This document shows, one piece after another, positions 1 to 4,345 of a stretch of DNA of 6,220 nucleotides. Origin of the DNA: Archaeoglobaceae archaeon. GTDB taxonomy: Archaea > Halobacteriota > Archaeoglobi > Archaeoglobales > Archaeoglobaceae. The notes below the pieces were generated by a model. It was not told the origin of the DNA. It saw nothing but the letters and a program-made list of their open reading frames with translations, and searched no databases. The stretch is from assembly GCA_027066965.1 (NCBI GenBank), contig JAMOMT010000173.1:1-6220 (forward strand), written 5' to 3'. A program made the translations under genes and the position numbers. Position 1 is the first letter of the stretch, and each line of letters starts with the position of its first letter.

Positions 1-137
1 GCATAGACGCGACAAAGAAGTGGAAGGAAGAGGGGTTTGAGAGGGAGTGGCCAGAAGTCGTTGAGATGAGCGAGGACATCAAGGCAAAGGTCGACTCGTA
101 CTGGGGGGAGCTGAAAAAAGTACTGCTTTATTTTTAA
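1..137 (+). CDS. UbiD-family decarboxylase, C-terminal fragment
   Basis: This frame is open from the window edge to a TAA at 135-137 and gives the last 44 residues of a larger protein. The fragment starts with IDATKKW and continues through a WPEVVEM stretch to SYWGELKKVL. That pattern matches the usual UbiD C-terminus, where a DATxKW motif is followed by charged residues and a final DxxWxEL helix; E. coli UbiD ends in the same way, from memory. UbiD-family enzymes are prenylated-FMN-dependent (de)carboxylases. The active site is outside the window, so the substrate cannot be read. Two roles fit an archaeon of this kind: the dihydroxynaphthoate decarboxylase of the futalosine menaquinone pathway (mqnA and mqnC lie 4-5 kb away), or the anhydromevalonate-phosphate decarboxylase of the archaeal mevalonate pathway. 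The family call is good; the specific role is open. Its stop lies one base from the convergent moaA stop. Confidence 0.75.
   Translation, partial: IDATKKWKEEGFEREWPEVVEMSEDIKAKVDSYWGELKKVLLYF
114..136. terminator. Interlocked bidirectional T-tract terminator between ubiD-family gene and moaA
   Basis: Archaeal intrinsic termination depends mainly on T tracts in the coding strand. On the plus strand, a T-rich stretch (TTTATTTTTAA, 127-137) overlaps the stop codon of the UbiD-family gene. On the minus strand, a T6 run (complement of A6 at 114-119) lies about 20 nt beyond the moaA stop at 139-141. The genes are separated by one base, so each tract lies in or against the other gene's end. No stable hairpin is evident. 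The termination role is inferred from base composition and position. Confidence 0.45.
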
Positions 138-138
138 C

Positions 139-1035
139 TTATTCTGGCTTGTAGTAAGGTTCTCTTAGCTCAACAGCCTTTTTTATTGCCTCCACGAGCT
201 TTTCACCCTTTAAACCTCTCGCGTTTACAGTATTGTCCTCTCTCAGCAAGCAAGGCTTTATCCTGCCGTCTGAAGTGACCCTTATCCTGTTGCAGTGCAT
301 GCAGAACTCCGAGTTATCTACTGGCTTAACGAACTCCACAGCTGCGTTTCCTACGAGATACTGCCTGCGGAAGTGCATCTCCCTGAGTAGAACTGCCTCA
401 GCTTTTGAAGCAATCTCTTTCTCAATCTCCGAGATGTCAAGATAGTATTTCTCAAGTCCTGGGAGCTTCAGAATCTCTATCAGTTGAAGTATTGCTTTCA
501 ACCCATCCCTGTTCAGCGAGCTAACGAACCCCATCATCTCTTTTATCTGATCATCGTTTATGCCTTTCATCACGACCATGTTAATCTTTACTGGAGTTAA
601 TTCCGCGTTACAGGCTGCCTCTATTCCCTCAATCACTCTTTCGACCTTACCCCCTCCTGTCACGAAGCTATAAATGTCATCTCTGAGGGAATCGAGGCTA
701 ACGTTCACTCTGTTCAGCCCAACCTCTTTCAGCTCTTCTGCCAGTCTAGAGAGCAAAGTGCCGTTAGTTGTTATTGACACTTCTTGGAAGGAGGGCATCT
801 CAGCCACTATATCGCATATGTCCTTTCTGAGCAGAGGCTCCCCACCCGTAATTTTGACCTTCCTTATTCCTAGCTCGTGGAAAGCTCTTGCTATCTCTGC
901 TATTTCCTCGACGCTCAGCTCCTCTCCTTCGCAGCTCTGTCCTTCCCTGTGACAGTATATGCAGTTGAGGTTGCACTTCATCGTGACAGCTATTCTCAGA
1001 TTGGTTATTCTCCTTCCAAATCTATCGACGAGCAT
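139..1035 (-). CDS. moaA: GTP 3',8-cyclase MoaA (molybdopterin/tungstopterin biosynthesis, radical SAM)
   Basis: The 298-residue product catalyses the first step of pterin cofactor synthesis, radical-SAM rearrangement of GTP to 3',8-cyclo-GTP, in the cytoplasm. The N-terminal DRFGRxITNLRIAVT leads into the SAM [4Fe-4S] motif CNLNCIYC (C21, C25, C28). GGEP (64-67) and TTNG (89-92) are further radical-SAM core motifs. The second, substrate-binding cluster is C245-x2-C248-x13-C262, in the typical context CNRIRVTSDGRIKPCL. The length is slightly below the usual 300-330. The chain ends in YYKPE and lacks the GG tail of bacterial MoaA; I believe this is common in archaea. The ATG at 1035 is preceded by GAGGAG with very short spacing and lies inside the end of mobA (31-nt overlap), so translational coupling is likely. 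In a hyperthermophile the metal may be tungsten rather than molybdenum. Confidence 0.95.
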   Translation of the reverse strand: MLVDRFGRRITNLRIAVTMKCNLNCIYCHREGQSCEGEELSVEEIAEIARAFHELGIRKVKITGGEPLLRKDICDIVAEMPSFQEVSITTNGTLLSRLAEELKEVGLNRVNVSLDSLRDDIYSFVTGGGKVERVIEGIEAACNAELTPVKINMVVMKGINDDQIKEMMGFVSSLNRDGLKAILQLIEILKLPGLEKYYLDISEIEKEIASKAEAVLLREMHFRRQYLVGNAAVEFVKPVDNSEFCMHCNRIRVTSDGRIKPCLLREDNTVNARGLKGEKLVEAIKKAVELREPYYKPE

Positions 1036-1634
1036 AACTCCTCAGCTCTCTTCAGGTCCTCTGGGGTGTTTACGTTGAAAAAAGAAATTAAATTTTTATC
1101 AATATTTTTAATTTCATGAACGCTAATAAAAAATACTCTCTTCATCCTACTTACTGCCTGCATTATCCTCCTCTCTCCTCTCTCTATTGTTTCTCTGAAG
1201 GCTGGAAGTGCCGAACTCGAGTAGTAGGCGAGCAGCGGCTCCTTCTTTCCATCACTCCACTCGGGTATTAAGGCGTCGCACCCTAATTCCTCCCCTTTTT
1301 TGAAGAGGAAGGATACGACCTCTCTTTTAACGAAGGGCATGTCGCCCCCTACCGCAACGACCGAATCACACTCGAGGAGTGCCGTGTATATTCCTCCTAG
1401 AGGTCCGAGTTGCGGAATGGCATCTTTAACTACCCTGACATCAGTCAGCTCACTCAGCTCGTCAGCGACTTCTCTGTAAATGTCGAAATTACTTTCTCCA
1501 CACACGATCAACAGAGGAAAGTGAAGATCTGCGATCCTATCTATTATTCTCCTACCGCAAACCTTTATGAGTGGTTTTTCGGTAAAGCCCATTCTGCTGC
1601 CCGAACCTCCTACGAGCACGGCAACGAATTTCAC
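1005..1634 (-). CDS. mobA: MobA-like molybdenum cofactor guanylyltransferase
   Basis: The 209-residue product is a cytoplasmic nucleotidyltransferase that probably attaches GMP (or another nucleotide) to molybdopterin. The N-terminal nucleotide-binding loop is GGSGSRMG (9-16) with K20. GPLGG lies at 77-81, the metal-binding acidic motif at GGDMPF (96-101, D98), EPLLAYY at 132-138, GERR at 153-156 and the family-typical FFNVNTPEDL at 185-194. The middle and C-terminal motifs are those of MobA. The segment EKPLIKVCGRRIIDRI (19-34) instead resembles the archaeal cobinamide-phosphate guanylyltransferase CobY, so a CobY role is the main alternative; linkage to moaA favours MobA. The start is GTG at 1634; the next upstream in-frame codons reach a TAG with no other start. 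A TATA box centred about 27 bp upstream implies a leaderless transcript. It is first in an operon with moaA and overlaps it by 31 nt. Confidence 0.88.
   Translation of the reverse strand: MKFVAVLVGGSGSRMGFTEKPLIKVCGRRIIDRIADLHFPLLIVCGESNFDIYREVADELSELTDVRVVKDAIPQLGPLGGIYTALLECDSVVAVGGDMPFVKREVVSFLFKKGEELGCDALIPEWSDGKKEPLLAYYSSSALPAFRETIERGERRIMQAVSRMKRVFFISVHEIKNIDKNLISFFNVNTPEDLKRAEELCSSIDLEGE
1038..1043 (-). promoter_or_regulatory. Shine-Dalgarno-like site for moaA inside mobA
   Basis: On the minus strand GAGGAG lies two bases before the moaA ATG (GAGG core four bases away). The spacing is short but this is the only SD-like sequence near the start, and it lies within mobA coding sequence. 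It supports the ATG at 1035 and coupled translation of the two genes. Confidence 0.5.
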
Positions 1635-1656
1635 ATCAGGCGCTCGTTGCTACTGG

Positions 1657-1665
1657 TTATATATC
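1657..1665 (-). promoter_or_regulatory. TATA box of the mobA-moaA operon (leaderless)
   Basis: On the minus strand the sequence reads AAGATATATAACC, a strong archaeal TATA element (core complement of 1658-1664) behind a purine-containing BRE-like segment. Its centre, near 1661, is about 27 bp from the GTG start at 1634. That is the usual TATA-to-transcription-start distance in archaea, so the mRNA probably begins at or next to the start codon. No SD precedes the GTG, which agrees with leaderless translation. Confidence 0.65.
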
Positions 1666-1669
1666 TTGA

Positions 1670-1692
1670 CTCAATGAGTGGCACTCAGTGAG
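1670..1692. promoter_or_regulatory. Palindromic operator candidate between divergent mobA and mfnA promoters
   Basis: A perfect inverted repeat TGAGTG-G-CACTCA spans 1675-1687, centred on G1681. The symmetry extends outward as CTCA (1670-1673) paired with TGAG (1689-1692), with one mismatched pair at 1674/1688. This makes an 11-bp-arm palindrome with 10 of 11 positions matched. Each half is itself palindromic (CTCA-A-TGAG and CTCA-G-TGAG, centres 14 bp apart). It sits about 5 bp upstream of the mobA TATA element and 12 bp upstream of the mfnA TATA element. That is a good place for a dimeric regulator acting on both genes. The regulator is unknown. Confidence 0.6.
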
Positions 1693-1700
1693 GGCATAGG

Positions 1701-1710
1701 AAAGTAAATA
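1701..1710 (+). promoter_or_regulatory. BRE/TATA element of mfnA (leaderless)
   Basis: GGAAAG followed by TAAATA (1705-1710) fits a purine-rich BRE plus a TATA element. The TATA centre is about 27 bp before the mfnA ATG at 1735 and no SD lies upstream of that ATG. A leaderless transcript is therefore likely, mirroring mobA on the other side. Confidence 0.55.
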
Positions 1711-1734
1711 ACACGTCCTTCCTACTCTCGTGAC

Positions 1735-2877
1735 ATGCGCGATACCCTTGAGGGTAGGAGCGAGGAAGAAGTTCTGTCCGAACTCTCCAAATTTCTATCA
1801 ATGGATGTGCCTTACTCAAGAGTTCTCAGCTCCATGTGCACAAACCCTCACCCGATAGCTGTGAAGGCTCACTGCATGTTTGTACGCTCCAACCTCGGCG
1901 ATCCCGGCCTGTTTCCGGGTACGGCTGAAGTTGAAAGGAAGCTCATCTCGATCCTCGCGGGATTCTTTGGAGACGAGAATGCGAGGGGTTACGTGACTTC
2001 TGGAGGAACTGAGGGAAACATTCAGGCTATGAGGGCGGCAAGAAATGTCTCTGGAATCAGGAACGGAAATGTGGTTGTTCCTGAATCGGCCCACTTCTCG
2101 TTTCTTAAAGTTGGAGATCTGCTTGGACTCGAAATAAGGAAAGCCAAGCTGGATGAAGACTATAGAGTGGATCTAGGGGAGGTGGAAAGACTGATAGACG
2201 ACAGAACGATCGCACTTGTTGGAATCGCTGGAACCACCGAACTCGGGCAGGTTGATGACATTAGAAGCCTCAGCAAAATAGCGGAGGAGAGAGGAATTTT
2301 TCTTCACGTAGACGCTGCGTTTGGTGGTTTCGTCCTGCCGTTTCTGGGAATTAAGGACTTCGACTTCAGGGTTAAGGGTGTTTGCTCTCTCACAGCAGAT
2401 CCGCACAAGATGTGTATGGCAACGATACCCTCTGGCGTCCTGCTGTTCCGCAGAGAGGAGTACTTGAGAAGCCTGGACATCGAAACACCATATCTGACCT
2501 CTGCGAAGCAGTGCACACTCACAGGCACAAGGCCAGGGAGTGGGGCAGTTTCCGCTTACGCCGTTATAAGGCATCTCGGTTTTGAAGGTCTCGGCAGGAT
2601 AGTCAGGGAGTGCATGAGAGTGACGAGGTTGCTTAAGGAGGAGCTTGAAAGTTACTTAACACCGGTTATAGAGCCGGTTACGAATGTCGTCTGCTTCAGG
2701 TGCAGGGCCGAGAAACTCAAAGCCGAACTGCTTAAGGAGGGCTGGTACGTTTCGACGATAAGGAGACCCGAAGCCATAAGGTGTGTAATCATGCCCCATG
2801 TCACAGAGAGCGTGGCTCTCGAGTTTGCGAGTTGCGTGAAGAGGGTTCTCTCATCTTCTCCATCTTCCTTCGTCTGA
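1735..2877 (+). CDS. mfnA: MfnA-type L-tyrosine/L-aspartate decarboxylase (PLP-dependent)
   Basis: The 380-residue product is a cytoplasmic group II PLP decarboxylase of the archaeal MfnA family. Known members turn L-tyrosine into tyramine for methanofuran, or L-aspartate into beta-alanine for coenzyme A; sequence alone does not decide between them. Visible landmarks are the N-terminal family signature SSMCTNPHPIA (32-42) and NLGDPGLFPGT (53-63), SGGTEGN (89-95, cofactor phosphate region), H120 in PESAH (predicted to stack on PLP), GTTELGQVDDI (166-176), HVDAAFGG (191-198, D193 to the pyridine nitrogen) and DPHKM (222-226) with Schiff-base lysine K225. The length fits the family (about 370-400). 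The ATG is set by the full N-terminal match and by promoter spacing. Both products would be useful in an archaeon with a methanofuran-dependent C1 pathway. The last 77 bp overlap a convergent gene. Confidence 0.9.
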   Translation: MRDTLEGRSEEEVLSELSKFLSMDVPYSRVLSSMCTNPHPIAVKAHCMFVRSNLGDPGLFPGTAEVERKLISILAGFFGDENARGYVTSGGTEGNIQAMRAARNVSGIRNGNVVVPESAHFSFLKVGDLLGLEIRKAKLDEDYRVDLGEVERLIDDRTIALVGIAGTTELGQVDDIRSLSKIAEERGIFLHVDAAFGGFVLPFLGIKDFDFRVKGVCSLTADPHKMCMATIPSGVLLFRREEYLRSLDIETPYLTSAKQCTLTGTRPGSGAVSAYAVIRHLGFEGLGRIVRECMRVTRLLKEELESYLTPVIEPVTNVVCFRCRAEKLKAELLKEGWYVSTIRRPEAIRCVIMPHVTESVALEFASCVKRVLSSSPSSFV

Positions 2878-3385
2878 ACGCGTAGTAGGGGTAGAGAACT
2901 GGGTACGCCTTCAGCTCGAGTCCGTAGTTACTCTCCTCGACCTTTACGGGTATGAGAGAGAACAGCAGAAGTATGAGAGAGTAAGGAGGCAACTTCTTTA
3001 CTATCATCGCCGGAGTTGCGAAAGCTGTGAGGGCCACTATTAGAATGAGAGTCTTCTTTGCAGCGTCCTCCTGAGCCTCTAGGATTGCGAGCTCGAGTTC
3101 CACGCCTTCTCTGTCCAGAATCTTTCCAACGATGGCTTTAGCTTTGAACTGGGCTATGACATCGTAAAACTCGGCTGAGGGGATTTTGACGAATGTGCTA
3201 TTTCTCACCTGAGCTACTACAACGCTCTTCATGAAGCCAAGTTTAAACTTTATCATTCTCGGTTTTGAGTACTCCTTTACCTCGTACGGTATCTTCTTCC
3301 ACCTAAGGTACCTTTCCACCTCCTTAGCTACTTTCCTGTAATCGGCTTCGAGAACGTACCTCACGCACGGAGCTTGATACACCAT
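2801..3385 (-). CDS. Hypothetical protein with C-terminal membrane hairpin
   Basis: I do not recognise this 194-residue protein. Residues 1-110 look soluble and mixed alpha/beta, rich in Lys, Arg and Glu (for example ADYRKVAKEVERYLRWKK near 14-31). Two hydrophobic stretches follow, about 112-129 (LILIVALTAFATPAMIV) and 134-147 (PYSLILLLFSLIPV), separated by KKLPP, so a tight membrane hairpin is predicted. The tail is strongly basic (RRRKMEKMRE, 171-180), which suggests it and the N-terminal domain face the cytoplasm. There is no signal peptide and no cysteine cluster. The ATG at 3385 has no clear SD. The last 25 codons are antisense to mfnA; this low-complexity Ser/Arg/Glu tail may be a late extension. 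Its upstream region is shared with the divergent DUF1284 gene. Reality as a gene is likely from its length, position and coherent membrane pattern; function is unknown. Confidence 0.65.
   Translation of the reverse strand: MVYQAPCVRYVLEADYRKVAKEVERYLRWKKIPYEVKEYSKPRMIKFKLGFMKSVVVAQVRNSTFVKIPSAEFYDVIAQFKAKAIVGKILDREGVELELAILEAQEDAAKKTLILIVALTAFATPAMIVKKLPPYSLILLLFSLIPVKVEESNYGLELKAYPVLYPYYAFRRRKMEKMREPSSRNSQTREPRSL
2806..2820. repeat. Short perfect hairpin in the convergent mfnA/hypothetical overlap
   Basis: GAGAGC-GTG-GCTCTC is a perfect six-base inverted repeat with a three-base loop. It lies three to five bases inside the stop of the minus-strand hypothetical gene and within the mfnA coding region. 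There is no T tract next to it, so it is not a standard terminator. It may affect 3' ends of either mRNA or be chance in coding sequence. Confidence 0.3.
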
Positions 3386-3429
3386 TATTTTACGTTTTCC
3401 TGTCTGGTCAGTTAAGGCTGTAGTTAAAC

Positions 3430-3438
3430 CATATAAAG
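3430..3438 (+). promoter_or_regulatory. TATA box of the DUF1284-DUF371 unit
   Basis: CATATAAAG is a strong archaeal TATA element centred near 3434, about 26 bp before the ATG at 3460. This predicts a leaderless transcript starting at that ATG and argues against an in-frame TTG six bases upstream. The reverse strand reads CTTTATATG and could also bind TBP. That would give the divergent membrane-protein gene a transcript with a leader of about 20-25 nt. Two AGTTAA direct repeats (3410-3415, 3422-3427; 12 bp apart) lie in the same gap. Confidence 0.6.
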
Positions 3439-3459
3439 CGGTAGAGGCGGGGTTTGGGT

Positions 3460-3840
3460 ATGTATCCGAGGCTTAGAGGACACCACCTCATATGCCTTCA
3501 GTTCTACAGGGGAGAAGGTTACAGCGAAGAGTTCGTAGAAAATCTCGAAAGGGTACTCGAGAAAGCTAAGAAGCATGGAGTGCTCGTGGTTGAGGGAGCT
3601 GACGATGTTTGTAAGGCTTGCCCTTACCTCGTTGATGGGAGGTGCGAGTACAAGGAGGGAGCGGAGGAGGAGATTAGGTATCTCGACTGCCTTGCTTTAA
3701 CTCTCCTCGAGCTGAGTGCGGAGAGAGTGGTGAGTTGGGAGGAGATATCCGGAAAGGTAATGGATGTACTGGAGGAGTGGAAGGAAAAAGCGTGCAAGGA
3801 CTGTGAGTGGAGAAATGTGTGCCACGTTGACGACGTATGA
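3460..3840 (+). CDS. DUF1284 family cysteine-rich protein, probable Fe-S or metal binder
   Basis: From the ATG at 3460 the product has 126 residues. It opens with LRGHHLICLQFYRGEGYS (5-22), the signature of DUF1284, a family seen in archaea and some anaerobic bacteria with no firm function. Eight cysteines are present. C12 is close to H8/H9; C51-x2-C54-x7-C62 sits in DVCKACPYLVDGRC; C77 follows; C112-x2-C115-x5-C121 sits in ACKDCEWRNVCH. The spacing and the CxxCxxxxxxxC groups suggest an iron-sulfur cluster or a zinc site; this is inference. No membrane segment or signal is seen, so it should be cytoplasmic. A TTG at 3454 would add two residues, but TATA spacing favours the ATG. It overlaps the next gene by four bases (ATGA), which implies coupled expression with the DUF371 protein. 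Confidence 0.88.
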   Translation: MYPRLRGHHLICLQFYRGEGYSEEFVENLERVLEKAKKHGVLVVEGADDVCKACPYLVDGRCEYKEGAEEEIRYLDCLALTLLELSAERVVSWEEISGKVMDVLEEWKEKACKDCEWRNVCHVDDV

Positions 3841-4253
3841 GGTTCAAAATAAGGGCTTACGGCCACCCAAATGTAAGGGCAACGCACAGGACCACATTTG
3901 AAATAACTAAAGAACCCCATTTAACGCCGAGAGGCGATTGCATAGTTGGTGTAAACGCTGAAATTGGAATTTCGGAAATTCCACAGGAAATAAAGGGGTA
4001 CCTCTCGTTACAGAAACCTGTAACGCTTTTGCTCGAATTGCCGGAGTACGGGATGAAGGAATCCGTCAGAGCAGTGGGAGCTAAAAGCTCATTCGATCAC
4101 CCGACGGACATAGTCGTTAGAAAGAGCAGCTACGTATGTAGTAGAACTCTTGCAGTTAAGGCCGACAAGGCTGCGATAGACCTCAACAGGGAGTTCGTTG
4201 AACTACTGAAAGATAGAGCCGAACTTCTGTTTGTGATAGAGGTAGACGATTGA
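3837..4253 (+). CDS. DUF371 family conserved archaeal protein
   Basis: The 138-residue product carries the DUF371 hallmarks: GHPNVRATHRTTFE (9-22), LTPRGDCIVGV (29-39) and HPTDIVVRKSS (88-98). Family members are small archaeal proteins of unknown function. Conserved polar residues, including H10, H17, T19, D34, C35, H88 and D91, could line a catalytic or ligand-binding pocket; this is inference from their placement in the motifs. There is no membrane segment and no signal peptide, so a cytoplasmic site is likely. The ATG lies in the ATGA overlap with the DUF1284 stop and no SD precedes it, so translation probably depends on reinitiation after the upstream gene. The protein starts immediately before its first conserved block and is full length for the family. 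Confidence 0.88.
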   Translation: MRFKIRAYGHPNVRATHRTTFEITKEPHLTPRGDCIVGVNAEIGISEIPQEIKGYLSLQKPVTLLLELPEYGMKESVRAVGAKSSFDHPTDIVVRKSSYVCSRTLAVKADKAAIDLNREFVELLKDRAELLFVIEVDD

Positions 4254-4270
4254 TGGAGGTAGTTGACTAA

Positions 4271-4291
4271 GTGAACTCAAACCTTGTTCAC
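4271..4291. promoter_or_regulatory. Inverted repeat upstream of the mqnA promoter
   Basis: GTGAAC (4271-4276) and GTTCAC (4286-4291) are perfect inverted copies separated by nine bases (15 bp start to start). The repeat lies in the 92-bp gap between the DUF371 gene and mqnA, ending about 10 bp before the proposed mqnA BRE. It could be an activator site for mqnA or a weak 3' hairpin of the DUF371 mRNA. No T tract follows it, which favours the first. The arms are short, so chance is possible. Confidence 0.35.
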
Positions 4292-4301
4292 GACTGTCAG
4301 G

Positions 4302-4313
4302 GAAGCTTTTAGT
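4302..4313 (+). promoter_or_regulatory. BRE/TATA-like element of mqnA
   Basis: GAAGCTTTTAGT has a purine-rich BRE half and a TTTTA core centred near 4309. The predicted start of transcription, about 25-27 bp on, is near 4334-4336, leaving a leader of roughly 10-12 nt that holds the SD. It matches 10 of 12 positions of the element before mqnC (5088-5099). The TATA core is weak compared with consensus. Confidence 0.4.
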
Positions 4314-4334
4314 CTCGCCAGATAGTTTTCCTGT

Positions 4335-4343
4335 AAGGTGGTG
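4335..4343 (+). promoter_or_regulatory. Shine-Dalgarno site of mqnA
   Basis: AAGGTGGTGAA precedes the ATG at 4346. GGTGGTGA is partly complementary to the archaeal 16S rRNA 3' end (GGAGGTGA on the mRNA). It supports this ATG as the start. Confidence 0.5.
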
Positions 4344-4345
4344 AA

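Noticed and set aside
1410..1691. A 93-codon plus-strand open frame across the mobA 5' half
   Set aside because: It lies antisense to conserved MobA motifs and runs through the divergent promoter region; it has no recognisable product.
2173..2574. A 133-codon open frame on the minus strand inside mfnA
   Set aside because: It is antisense to well-conserved mfnA motifs, its protein is rich in Cys/Ser without any coherent pattern, and it has no promoter or SD. It is a shadow of the real gene.
3454..3459. TTG at 3454 as the DUF1284 start
   Set aside because: It is in frame but adds only two residues; the TATA box at 3430-3438 is correctly spaced for the ATG at 3460 and no SD favours the TTG.
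4254..4345. A small RNA or riboswitch in the gap before mqnA
   Set aside because: Only one six-base stem is visible; no conserved RNA structure could be recognised, and a promoter plus SD explain much of the gap.
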